DNA of 64,000 bases from an uncultured Bacteroides sp. (GTDB taxonomy: Bacteria; Bacteroidota; Bacteroidia; Bacteroidales; Bacteroidaceae): the NCBI GenBank assembly GCA_948847595.1, contig CAQOGY010000015.1, forward strand, positions 1 through 64,000. Direction: 5' to 3'. Positions 15,749-23,676 of the stretch are shown in pieces. The notes under the pieces were generated by a model. It was not told the origin of the DNA, made no database searches, and worked only from the letters and a program-made list of their open reading frames with translations. The translations under genes and the position numbers were made by a program. Positions within the stretch are counted from its first letter, which is position 1. Every line of letters starts with the position of its first letter.

Positions 15749-16276
15749 TCATTCAGCCGTATGCAAAATAAATGTAGTAGCTCCAATTGTCACAATAGCG
15801 CCATCTTCAATGCGTACACGGTCTTTATCTCCCAGAATTTCATTCATAAGGAAAGTACCTGTGAGACTAGGAGCATCTCGTAATGTGTAGACTAGCTTTC
15901 CTTGCTTATTACGCTTTATATTGATGATGCAATGGCGTCGATCCATACTCATATCACCGCTTTCAATGGGAGTATTAATGTTTGTTCCTACACAACGGCG
16001 GCCTATGACATTGTCACCTTCCTGCAAGGGAAGTAACTGTTTAAAACCAAATACATTTTCGATTACAGTGATATATCCGAATTCTTCTTTATGAGATTCA
16101 GCTTCTTCTTCCAGATTTTCCTCCTTTCTAAGAGCCTTAACTTTACTTTTTCCTAACCGGATACTGAATTGTTTGCCACAATGTTCGCAAACAAATACCA
16201 GCGATTGACCTTCTTCATACTTGGTTTCATCAAAATAAAGGTAATTCTCACATTTGGGACAAAGAACTCGTTTCAT
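15749..16276 (-). CDS. Zinc-ribbon and FHA domain protein
   Basis: A 175-residue cytoplasmic protein. Residues 5-40 carry two Cys pairs (CPKCENY and CEHCGKQF) that form a zinc ribbon. A charged linker (residues about 45-65) follows. Residues about 70-172 form an FHA domain with GDNVIGRR, MSMDRRHC and LRDAPSLTGTFLMN, the typical phosphothreonine-binding layout. FHA domains read phosphothreonine, so this protein probably works with a Ser/Thr kinase encoded elsewhere. It lies 17 bases after the HU/SPOR gene on the same strand. No T-rich terminator fits between it and the convergent gene. Confidence 0.88.
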   Translation of the reverse strand: MKRVLCPKCENYLYFDETKYEEGQSLVFVCEHCGKQFSIRLGKSKVKALRKEENLEEEAESHKEEFGYITVIENVFGFKQLLPLQEGDNVIGRRCVGTNINTPIESGDMSMDRRHCIINIKRNKQGKLVYTLRDAPSLTGTFLMNEILGDKDRVRIEDGAIVTIGATTFILHTAE

Positions 16277-16293
16277 GCTTTTAAAAAGGGATT

Positions 16294-17379
16294 TTATTTA
16301 GCCAGTAACCAGGCATTCTTGTAGTTTTCATTTTTTCTGAGCTCCAATAATTGTTTGGTAGCTTCTTCGCGATTGTCGAATGAACGGATGCTGACACGTA
16401 TTTTGCAATCAGTATTCAGGGCTTTCGCTTCTGCAAATCCTTTTGCATTCAATTGATTTGCCATGGCTTCCGCATCTTTAAAACTGATTCCGCCTGCTAC
16501 TATAATATGGTAAGGATGATTATTCACGTTTGCTTGCGGTTTAACAGATGTACGGGTAGGAGTCGCTTCCTGTTTGGTAACTTTTACCTCTTTTACAGCA
16601 ATAGGTCTTGATGTTTGTACTTTATTAGCTGTTGGCTTTGGAGTAGACGAAGCCTTGCCTGAAGCAGAAGACTTTTTAGTTTTTTGTGCAATAGCAATAT
16701 CATTTTTTACAAGAACGGGAGTTACTGCAACCGATTGCTTCTCGATCTGCTCAAAAAGCTCACCAGGCAATAACTGTGCATAATTGTTCTTCTGAACATC
16801 GGTATTCTCTACCGGAGTTGAAAAAGCAAAGAACAATACGATAGCGGCAATCATAGCGGCTGCATTACGAAGGAATGCACGATTGATGCTAATTTCATAA
16901 GTTTTCTTCTCTTTTTCCAGATTGGCAGGCACTAATACCTTTTCTCTTTGTTGCAACGTGGATAGTTCGTGCATTTCAAAAGAGTCCAGTCCATAGAGTG
17001 AAGGAGTCGTTATCTTATAATCATAAGGGATAAATTCATAATTTCCATAAATGTTATAATGAATTTCACCTATATTCTCCAAATGCGCTTTACCTTCCTC
17101 ATGAAGAAGCCCGATAAACTCGCTTACTTCCTTTTCTACGATGCGGTTGGCATCAGCAAAACTCGTGTCGTATGCTGACATATAAGATTGTACTAATACT
17201 CCGTCGTTCAGCTTTAATTGAGGATTAAAGCCGATAGTGCGGGTAGGGGGCAAAAAAAGATTCTCTTCTTTTACATGAGTTGCAGGAGCGTAATGTGCTA
17301 CGAATCCACCAAATCCCGGAACGATAACGCAGTCGTTTTCCAGTAGTAAAACCTCTATATGTTGTGCCAATTCAATCAT
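16294..17379 (-). CDS. HU (CCDC81-type) and SPOR domain membrane protein
   Basis: A 361-residue protein. Residues 1-130 contain a prokaryotic CCDC81-type HU-like module (VIVPGFGGFVAHYAP, TIGFNPQLKLNDGVL). A single membrane helix lies at about 171-189 (NAAAMIAAIVLFFAFSTPV). A long Lys/Ser/Thr/Pro-rich linker (about 220-285) leads to a C-terminal SPOR domain (YHIIVAGGISFKDAEAMANQ, KIRVSIRSF). SPOR domains bind denuded glycan strands at the division site, so this protein may link cytoplasmic DNA or protein to septal peptidoglycan. This is family knowledge plus inference. It is followed by the FHA protein in the same unit and is divergent from rfbC. Confidence 0.88.
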   Translation of the reverse strand: MIELAQHIEVLLLENDCVIVPGFGGFVAHYAPATHVKEENLFLPPTRTIGFNPQLKLNDGVLVQSYMSAYDTSFADANRIVEKEVSEFIGLLHEEGKAHLENIGEIHYNIYGNYEFIPYDYKITTPSLYGLDSFEMHELSTLQQREKVLVPANLEKEKKTYEISINRAFLRNAAAMIAAIVLFFAFSTPVENTDVQKNNYAQLLPGELFEQIEKQSVAVTPVLVKNDIAIAQKTKKSSASGKASSTPKPTANKVQTSRPIAVKEVKVTKQEATPTRTSVKPQANVNNHPYHIIVAGGISFKDAEAMANQLNAKGFAEAKALNTDCKIRVSIRSFDNREEATKQLLELRKNENYKNAWLLAK

Positions 17380-17435
17380 GTCTGCAAAATTAAGAGATAA
17401 ATTGAATATATCCCAGAAAACTGCGAAAAATTCAC

Positions 17436-17443
17436 TACTTTTG
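17436..17443 (+). promoter_or_regulatory. -7 promoter element of rfbC-ugd
   Basis: TACTTTTG followed by CA matches TAnnTTTG. Transcription would start near 17450, about 19 bases before the rfbC ATG. Confidence 0.6.
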
Positions 17444-17468
17444 CATCGTTTTATTTATTACTATAACG

Positions 17469-18017
17469 ATGAACTATATACAGACGGAAATAGACGGAGT
17501 GTGGCTGATAGAGCCGAAAGTGTTCTCCGACGAACGTGGCTATTTTATGGAAGCCTTTAAGCAAGAAGAGTTTGAAGCCAATATCGGGCCTGTAAATTTT
17601 ATACAGGATAATGAGTCGAAATCTTCTTTTGGCGTATTGCGCGGATTACATTATCAGAAAGGTGAATATAGTCAGGCTAAATTGGTTCGCGTCATTAAAG
17701 GAGAAGTGCTGGACGTTGCCGTTGATTTGCGTAAATCATCACCCACATTCGGAAAACATGTGTCCGTATTACTTAGTGAGGAGAATAAAAGACAGTTTTT
17801 TATTCCACGCGGTTTTGCGCATGGTTTTGCTGTATTAAGTGAAGAAGCCGTTTTTACGTATAAGGTAGACAACAAGTATACTCCACAGGCAGAAGCCTCT
17901 ATTTTATATAATGATGAAACATTGGGAATAGATTGGCCGCTGACTGATTCGCAGATGTTATTGTCTTCCAAGGACAGAGAGGCCACGGCTTTCAAGAATG
18001 CTGCATATTTTGAATAA
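17469..18017 (+). CDS. rfbC: dTDP-4-dehydrorhamnose 3,5-epimerase
   Basis: A 182-residue cupin enzyme of the normal family length. It inverts C3 and C5 of dTDP-4-keto-6-deoxyglucose on the way to dTDP-L-rhamnose. Recognisable blocks are SDERGYFMEAF, GVLRGLHYQKG (with the catalytic His), VDLRKSSPTFGKH, FFIPRGFAHGF and YDETLGIDWPL-type ending (YNDETLGIDWPL). rfbA, rfbB and rfbD are not next to it; they must be elsewhere. The gene is followed after 28 bases by ugd, so the two nucleotide-sugar genes probably share a transcript that feeds surface polysaccharide synthesis. Confidence 0.95.
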   Translation: MNYIQTEIDGVWLIEPKVFSDERGYFMEAFKQEEFEANIGPVNFIQDNESKSSFGVLRGLHYQKGEYSQAKLVRVIKGEVLDVAVDLRKSSPTFGKHVSVLLSEENKRQFFIPRGFAHGFAVLSEEAVFTYKVDNKYTPQAEASILYNDETLGIDWPLTDSQMLLSSKDREATAFKNAAYFE

Positions 18018-18045
18018 CTTCTAAACAAACAATAAAATATAAAGT

Positions 18046-19359
18046 ATGAAAATTGCGATTGTAGGAACCGGATATGTAGGTCTGGTGTCAGGTACATGTT
18101 TCGCTGAAATCGGCGTGAATGTAACTTGTGTGGATACTAACAGTGAGAAAATAGAATCTTTGCAGAAGGGAATCATTCCGATTTATGAGAATGGATTGGA
18201 AGAGATGGTGCTCCGTAATATGAAAGCAAAGAGATTGAAGTTTACCACGTCATTAGAGAGTTGTCTGGATGATGTGGAAGTGATATTTAGTGCTGTGGGT
18301 ACACCGCCGGACGAAGATGGCAGTGCTGACTTGAAATATGTGTTGGAGGTAGCCCGTACTATCGGTCGCAATATGAAGCAGTATAAACTGGTGGTTACCA
18401 AGAGTACGGTTCCCGTAGGTACTGCCGGCAAAGTTCGTGCAGCCATTCAGGAAGAATTGGATAAAAGAGGAGTGAAGGTAGACTTCGATGTTGCTTCTAA
18501 CCCGGAATTTCTGAAAGAAGGAAATGCAATCAGTGACTTTATGAGTCCGGATCGCGTGGTAGTAGGAGTAGAGTCGGCACGTGCAGAGAAACTGATGTCC
18601 AAGTTGTATAAGCCATTCTTATTAAATAACTTCCGTGTGATTTTCATGGATATTCCGTCTGCTGAAATGACCAAATATGCGGCAAATTCAATGTTGGCAA
18701 CCCGTATCAGCTTTATGAATGACATTGCAAACCTTTGCGAGATAGTCGGCGCGGATGTAAATATGGTACGTAGCGGAATTGGTTCGGATACGCGTATCGG
18801 ACGTAAATTCTTATATCCGGGCATTGGATATGGCGGTTCATGTTTTCCTAAAGATGTGAAAGCCCTTATTAAAACCGCAGAGCAGAATGGGTATACAATG
18901 CGGGTACTTAGCGCTGTGGAAGAGGTGAACGAACAGCAGAAAAGTGTTTTGTTCGAAAAGCTAGTGAAGCATTTTAATGGTGATTTGAAAGGTAAGACCA
19001 TCGCTCTTTGGGGCTTGGCATTCAAACCGGAAACAGATGATATGCGCGAAGCTCCGGCACTGGTCCTGATTGATAAGCTGCTGAAAGCCGGCTGTCAGGT
19101 ACGTGCGTATGATCCGGCTGCTGTACAAGAATGCAGACGTCGTATTGGAGATACAATCTATTATGCTTGCGATATGTATGATGCGGTACTTGATGCTGAT
19201 GCATTGATGTTGGTTACCGAATGGAAGGAATTCCGTTTGCCTTCATGGGCTGTCATCAAAAAAACAATGGCACGGCAGATTGTGTTGGACGGACGTAATA
19301 TATACGACAAAAAAGAGATGGAAGAACTCGGATTCGTTTATCATTGTATTGGTAAATGA
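18046..19359 (+). CDS. ugd: UDP-glucose 6-dehydrogenase
   Basis: A 437-residue enzyme that oxidises UDP-glucose to UDP-glucuronate with two NAD. The N-terminal Rossmann motif is GTGYVGLVSGTCFAEIG. The middle has VTKSTVPVGTAGKV, SNPEFLKEGNAISDF and the helix with EMTKYAANSMLATRISFMN. The catalytic Cys is in GYGGSCFPKDVKAL. The C-terminal domain has WGLAFKPETDDMREAP. All key motifs are present and the length is typical. It lies between rfbC (28 bases upstream) and a DUF4738 lipoprotein (35 bases downstream), and supplies uronic-acid precursors for capsule or exopolysaccharide. Confidence 0.96.
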   Translation: MKIAIVGTGYVGLVSGTCFAEIGVNVTCVDTNSEKIESLQKGIIPIYENGLEEMVLRNMKAKRLKFTTSLESCLDDVEVIFSAVGTPPDEDGSADLKYVLEVARTIGRNMKQYKLVVTKSTVPVGTAGKVRAAIQEELDKRGVKVDFDVASNPEFLKEGNAISDFMSPDRVVVGVESARAEKLMSKLYKPFLLNNFRVIFMDIPSAEMTKYAANSMLATRISFMNDIANLCEIVGADVNMVRSGIGSDTRIGRKFLYPGIGYGGSCFPKDVKALIKTAEQNGYTMRVLSAVEEVNEQQKSVLFEKLVKHFNGDLKGKTIALWGLAFKPETDDMREAPALVLIDKLLKAGCQVRAYDPAAVQECRRRIGDTIYYACDMYDAVLDADALMLVTEWKEFRLPSWAVIKKTMARQIVLDGRNIYDKKEMEELGFVYHCIGK

Positions 19360-19394
19360 AAAAATAAGAGTATCTTTAGGCAAAACTAAGACAG

Positions 19395-20192
19395 ATGATG
19401 AAATATGTGGCTATATCGTTAATGGTGTTTTTTTCTGCGGCATGTAGCGGCAATAAGAATCCGGATTCTCCCGAACAGAGGAAAGAGGATACGAATGCCA
19501 AGGAGCTGTTGCAGGGAATTTGGCTGGACGATGAGACTGAAAGCCCGTTGATGCGCGTGGAAGGGGATACCATCTACTATGCCGATGCGCAAAGTGCTCC
19601 GATTGCATTTAAAATCATGCGGGATACTCTTTATACTTATGGCAATGACACGACTTATTACAAGATTGACAAGCAGGCGGAACATATATTCTGGTTTCAT
19701 GCCATAACAGACAACATCATCAAGCTGCATAAATCAGAGGATCCTAATGATTCATTGTCATTTGCCCGTCAGGAATTGGTGATTCCGACTTATAATGAAG
19801 TAACTCAACGCGATAGCGTGGTGACCTATAATGGCACCCGCTATCGTGCTTATGTCTATATCAACCCTTCTAAAATGAGGGTTATAAAAACTACCTATTC
19901 CGAAGACGGGATTAGTATGGATAATGTATATTACGATAATGTGATGCACATCTGCGTTTATGAGGGCAAAAAGAGTCTGTTTGCCAGTGATATTACTAAA
20001 CAGATGTTTGACCAGGTGGTTCCCGGAGATTTTTTGATGCAAGCTATTTTATCTGATACGAAGTTTGTAAAAGTAGACCGGAATGGTTTTCATTATCAAG
20101 CTGTTTTAGCCATTCCGGAAAGTTCTATATATAGCATTGCAGATATGGAAGTAAGTTTTGAAGGAAACTTGACCATTACTTCAACGAAATAA
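19395..20192 (+). CDS. DUF4738-type lipoprotein
   Basis: A 265-residue protein with a lipoprotein signal (MKYVAISLMVFFSAAC, Cys at about 17). After a charged stretch (NPDSPEQRKEDTNAKELLQG) it has GIWLDDETESPLMRVEGDTI and a C-terminal half beginning RDSVVTYNGTRYRAYVYINP, which resembles the Bacteroidetes DUF4738 family. The biochemical role is unknown. It starts 35 bases after ugd and could share its transcript, but nothing else links it to sugar metabolism. It ends 12 bases before the convergent helicase gene. Confidence 0.72.
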   Translation: MMKYVAISLMVFFSAACSGNKNPDSPEQRKEDTNAKELLQGIWLDDETESPLMRVEGDTIYYADAQSAPIAFKIMRDTLYTYGNDTTYYKIDKQAEHIFWFHAITDNIIKLHKSEDPNDSLSFARQELVIPTYNEVTQRDSVVTYNGTRYRAYVYINPSKMRVIKTTYSEDGISMDNVYYDNVMHICVYEGKKSLFASDITKQMFDQVVPGDFLMQAILSDTKFVKVDRNGFHYQAVLAIPESSIYSIADMEVSFEGNLTITSTK

Positions 20193-20203
20193 CGGATTTC
20201 GTA

Positions 20204-21463
20204 TTAATTCTGTCTGGGAGAGGGGCGGTTGTTGCCTTTTCCACCATTGTTTTTTCCACGGAAGTTCCTTCTTTTAGGGTTGTTGCCATACTTGCCTTTA
20301 TTGAAAGAACGCGGCTTGTATTCCGGTGCTTCCCCCAACTCTGCGGGAATAGGTATCTTATAGATTTCTTTTTCCAGAAAATTCTCAATACTTTTAAAGT
20401 TGCTCTGTTCCTTTTCGTTGACAAACGTAAGCGCTACTCCGTCATTATTGGCACGTGCCGTACGTCCGATACGATGTACATAGTCTTCGCTGTCATGGGG
20501 AACATCAAAGTTGATTACCAAACGGATATCATCAATGTCAATACCACGGGCAACGATATCTGTGGCTACTAATATATTGATCCGGCCGGCTTTGAATTCG
20601 TGCATCACTGCTTCCCGTTGAGCTTGTTCGAGATCCGAATGCATTTCTCCTACATTCAATTTCATTGATTTCAAAGCTTTAGCCACCTCTTTTACTTTGA
20701 TCTTGGAAGATGCAAAGACGATGACACGTTCGGGAACTTCGTCCACAAAGAGGCTGCGAATAATTCCCAACTTTTGATTTTCATAACAAACGTATGCAGC
20801 CTGTATAATCTTATCAGCAGGTTTTGAAACGGCCAGTTTTATTTCTGCCGGATTATTCAGGATCGTATTTGCCAGTTGTTGTATTTTGGCAGGCATGGTT
20901 GCAGAGAACATGATAGTCTGCCGTTCTTTCGGCAAATACTTCACGATCTGCATGATATCCTCGTAGAATCCCATGTCCAACATCCGGTCTGCTTCGTCCA
21001 GAATAAAATAAGAAACCTTGGAAAGGTCTACATATCCAAGGCTTAGATGGGCGAGCAGACGTCCGGGAGTGGCAATAACAACATCTGCTCCTAATGTGAG
21101 CCCTTTTTTCTGTTGCTCAAACAAGATGCCATCATTTCCGCCATATACGGCAACACTCGATGCCGGCATAAAATAGGAAAATCCTTCCATTTGCTGGTCT
21201 ATCTGTTGGGCCAATTCCCGGGTAGGAGACATAATGACACAATTGATTGCATCTTCAGGATGTTTTCCTTCAGATAATTTATTCAATACAGGAAGCAGGA
21301 ATGCTGCTGTTTTGCCTGTACCGGTCTGTGCTACGGCTATCAAATCTTTCCCTTCAAGTATGAGCGGGATTGCCTGCTCCTGAATAGGCGTGCATTCGTC
21401 AAATCGCATGGCATCGAGCGCCTCAAGCACATTTTCGTTTAATTGTAGTTCGGAAAACTTCAT
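20204..21463 (-). CDS. DEAD-box RNA helicase (RhlE-like)
   Basis: A 419-residue ATP-dependent RNA helicase. In order: Q motif (FDECTPIQEQAIPLILEG), motif I AQTGTGKTAAF, Ia PTRELAQQI, Ib TPGRLLAH, II DEAD in FILDEADRMLDMGF, III SAT, then the C-terminal RecA domain with VFASSKIKVKEVA, IV-V LVATDIVARGIDIDDI and VI HRIGRTARAN. The basic tail (about 375-419, rich in Arg, Lys, Asn, Gly) should bind RNA non-specifically. It probably unwinds structured RNA in ribosome assembly or mRNA turnover. It has its own promoter and is not in an operon. Confidence 0.95.
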   Translation of the reverse strand: MKFSELQLNENVLEALDAMRFDECTPIQEQAIPLILEGKDLIAVAQTGTGKTAAFLLPVLNKLSEGKHPEDAINCVIMSPTRELAQQIDQQMEGFSYFMPASSVAVYGGNDGILFEQQKKGLTLGADVVIATPGRLLAHLSLGYVDLSKVSYFILDEADRMLDMGFYEDIMQIVKYLPKERQTIMFSATMPAKIQQLANTILNNPAEIKLAVSKPADKIIQAAYVCYENQKLGIIRSLFVDEVPERVIVFASSKIKVKEVAKALKSMKLNVGEMHSDLEQAQREAVMHEFKAGRINILVATDIVARGIDIDDIRLVINFDVPHDSEDYVHRIGRTARANNDGVALTFVNEKEQSNFKSIENFLEKEIYKIPIPAELGEAPEYKPRSFNKGKYGNNPKRRNFRGKNNGGKGNNRPSPRQN

Positions 21464-21482
21464 TCTTTTATTAATTTGTCAG

Positions 21483-21490
21483 CAAAGATA
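21483..21490 (-). promoter_or_regulatory. -7 promoter element of the DEAD-box helicase gene
   Basis: On the minus strand this reads TATCTTTG followed by CT, matching TAnnTTTG, about 20 bases upstream of the helicase ATG at 21463. Confidence 0.6.
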
Positions 21491-21508
21491 ATTTATTTTT
21501 CGGTCTAA

Positions 21509-22738
21509 TTACATATTCAAATAAGAATCTTTGAATCCGAGGAAATAGAGCACTCCGTCAAGCCCGATGGTATTGATGGATTGTTTGGCATTTGCCACTA
21601 CTTTAGGCTTGGCATGAAATGCGATTCCCAATCCGGCAACTCCCAGCATGGGGAGGTCATTAGCGCCATCTCCTACGGCAATGGTCTGTGCGATATCGAC
21701 TTTTTCCACTTGGGCGATCAGGCGTAGTAGTTCAGCCTTTCGTTTGCCGTCTACGACATCTCCCAGGTAGCGTCCGGTCAGCTTTCCATCTATAATTTCC
21801 AGTTCGTTCGCATATACGTAGTCTATGCCATATTTCTTTTGCAGATACTGGCCGAAGTAAGTAAATCCGCCGGAAAGGATCGCTATCTTATAACCATACT
21901 TTTTCAATACATACATCAATCTGTCAACTCCTTCTGTGATAGGCAGGCTTTCAGCGATTTCCTGCATGACAGATTCGTCCAGACCTTTCAGTAAGGCTAC
22001 GCGGCGGGTAAAACTTTCTGTGAAGTCTATTTCACCGCGCATGGCACTTTCCGTGATCGCTTTCACTTCATCACCCACACCGGCACGGATGGCCAGTTCG
22101 TCAATAACCTCAGTCTCGATCAATGTAGAGTCCATATCGAAACAGATCAGACGGCGCATGCGACGGTACATATTATCCAGTTGGAAAGAGAAATCCATAT
22201 CCAGTTCGCTGGCCAGCTTCATCAGGCTTTCCTGCATGGCAATGCGGTCTTTGGGAGTACCTCTCACTGAAAATTCGATGCAGGCACGTGTACGTGCGTC
22301 TGTATTGCATTCATCCAATGGAATACGGCCTGTCAGACGTTTGATTGCGTCGATATTCATGCCTTGTTCTGCCAATACCCTTGTTGCTGCTGATATCTGG
22401 CGTGCGGAAAGTTTACGGCCAAGTACCGTCAGGATATAGCGGTTTTTTCCTTGCATACCCACCCAATTCTCGTATTGTTCTGTTGTAATCGGCTCAAAGC
22501 GGATGGTAACTCCCAACGAAGATGCTTTGAACAACAACTCCTTCATTATAAAACCGGAATGTCTTTCTTCACTCTTGAATAGGATACCTAATGACAATGT
22601 ATTATGAATATCCGCCTGACCGATATCAAGGATGGTAGCATCGTATTTGGCGAGTATTTCAGTCACGGATGAGGTAAGTCCCGGACGATCTTCGCCGGTA
22701 ACTCGAATCAGAATCAATTCAGTATTTGATGGTTGCAT
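21509..22738 (-). CDS. serB: Phosphoserine phosphatase
   Basis: 409 residues from the ATG at 22738 (MQPSNTEL). An ATG further out at 22801 lies upstream of the promoter element, so it cannot be used. Residues about 6-170 hold two ACT-like regulatory domains (RVTGEDRPGLTSSVTEILAK, then ILTVLGRKLSARQISAATRV). Residues about 185-400 are the HAD phosphatase domain with the nucleophile in CFDMDSTLIETEVID, the SGGFTYFGQYL motif and VGDGANDLPML. It makes L-serine from phosphoserine, the last step of serine synthesis. Serine is also the co-substrate of the serine palmitoyltransferase encoded 22 kb away, but there is no direct linkage. Confidence 0.95.
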   Translation of the reverse strand: MQPSNTELILIRVTGEDRPGLTSSVTEILAKYDATILDIGQADIHNTLSLGILFKSEERHSGFIMKELLFKASSLGVTIRFEPITTEQYENWVGMQGKNRYILTVLGRKLSARQISAATRVLAEQGMNIDAIKRLTGRIPLDECNTDARTRACIEFSVRGTPKDRIAMQESLMKLASELDMDFSFQLDNMYRRMRRLICFDMDSTLIETEVIDELAIRAGVGDEVKAITESAMRGEIDFTESFTRRVALLKGLDESVMQEIAESLPITEGVDRLMYVLKKYGYKIAILSGGFTYFGQYLQKKYGIDYVYANELEIIDGKLTGRYLGDVVDGKRKAELLRLIAQVEKVDIAQTIAVGDGANDLPMLGVAGLGIAFHAKPKVVANAKQSINTIGLDGVLYFLGFKDSYLNM

Positions 22739-22760
22739 AAAAAAATAGACTTTAACGCTG

Positions 22761-22768
22761 CAAAAGTA
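22761..22768 (-). promoter_or_regulatory. -7 promoter element of serB
   Basis: On the minus strand this reads TACTTTTG followed by CA, matching TAnnTTTG. It is 23 bases upstream of the ATG at 22738, which fixes that start. Confidence 0.62.
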
Positions 22769-22866
22769 GGGAAAAAAGTTCGTTTTTATGCTAAATAACA
22801 TAAAAAGTTATACCCCAAAAGTAAGAAAATGGCTTGTTTTTTTGGAAGTTAATTTAATAATTACTT

Positions 22867-22874
22867 ACCTTTGC
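22867..22874 (+). promoter_or_regulatory. -7 promoter element of the thioredoxin-fold gene
   Basis: TACCTTTG followed by CA matches TAnnTTTG. Transcription would start near 22881, leaving a long leader of about 125 bases before the ATG at 23006. Confidence 0.62.
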
Positions 22875-22880
22875 ACCCGG

Positions 22881-23005
22881 TTTCAAAATTAAAGGCACTG
22901 ATAATCAGCGGATTCCTCTTCGCCTGATGCCTGAAAAGACAACGTTTCGGGAAGAAACCACTGTTTAAGGACAGTCCCGGATAGTATTAACTAAAACCGC
23001 ATTAC
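22881..23005 (+). promoter_or_regulatory. Long structured 5' leader of unknown class
   Basis: The leader contains several small hairpins visible by eye. GGCA (22895-22898) pairs with TGCC (22928-22931) around a CTGATAATCAG palindrome. GTTTC/GAAAC (22944-22948 and 22954-22958) forms a short stem, and CTGT/ACAG (22961-22964 and 22971-22974) another. No known riboswitch class is recognised and there is no T-run terminator. It could control translation of the downstream gene. Confidence 0.35.
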
Positions 23006-23512
23006 ATGAATTCTTATGTAAAATGGATTTTTGTTGTATTACTGATTTGTTCCTTGACCGCTTTCGTTGAGAAAGACAAACCTACCGGAGGTTTGAGTGA
23101 GGGTGACGTAGCCCCTGATTTTAAAATCGAATCTGCGTCGAATGGGCAACCGGCTTTTAAGTTGGGTAATTTGAAAGGTAAATATGTGTTGCTTAGTTTT
23201 TGGGCAAGTTATGACGCGCAATCCCGGATGCAAAACGTAAGTTTGAGCAATGTGCTTCGTTCTTCCCGTAATGTGGAAATGGTTTCTGTTTCGTTTGACG
23301 AATACCAGTCAATCTTTAAGGAAACCGTTCGTAAGGACCAAATAGTTACGCCCACTTGTTTCGTGGAAACAGAAGGCGAGGGCTCCGGATTATTTAAGAA
23401 ATACCGTTTGAACCGGGGATTCACTAACTATTTATTGGATGGAAATGGTGTAATTATAGCCAAAAACATCTCTGCTGCAGATCTTTCTGCTTATATGGAA
23501 AAGATTGGTTGA
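23006..23512 (+). CDS. Thioredoxin-fold (TlpA/AhpC-like) protein lacking the CxxC motif
   Basis: A 168-residue exported protein. Residues 1-22 form a signal or membrane anchor (MNSYVKWIFVVLLICSLTAF). The domain GDVAPDFKIES, LGNLKGKYVLLSFWASYDAQ, VEMVSVSFDEYQ, TNYLLDGNGVIIA has the order of TlpA-like redoxins. At the active site, where family members read WAxWCxxC, this protein has WASYDAQSR, so both catalytic cysteines are gone. The only Cys in the mature part is in TPTCFVE. It is therefore unlikely to be a thiol-disulfide reductase and may be a binding or structural version. It has its own promoter and a long leader. Confidence 0.8.
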   Translation: MNSYVKWIFVVLLICSLTAFVEKDKPTGGLSEGDVAPDFKIESASNGQPAFKLGNLKGKYVLLSFWASYDAQSRMQNVSLSNVLRSSRNVEMVSVSFDEYQSIFKETVRKDQIVTPTCFVETEGEGSGLFKKYRLNRGFTNYLLDGNGVIIAKNISAADLSAYMEKIG

Positions 23513-23610
23513 CAATCTTGAGAATGTAAGGAGAAAGAGGTATTTTCCGAATAAAGTACCATTTGGTGAATGACGGAGAATAGACAAAAGAGGAAATGGA
23601 TACAACAAAA

Positions 23611-23653
23611 AAGTTCCGCCTATACTTGCTTTGGGCAAGAATAGACGGAATTT
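23611..23653. terminator. Bidirectional terminator between convergent genes
   Basis: GTTCCGCCTATACTTGC (23613-23629) pairs with GCAAGAATAGACGGAA (23634-23649) with two mismatches around a short loop. A runs flank the left side and T-rich sequence follows on the right, so it can end transcripts of the thioredoxin-fold gene and of the lon-tgt-permease unit. Confidence 0.7.
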
Positions 23654-23676
23654 CTATTTTATCTATATCCTTATTT

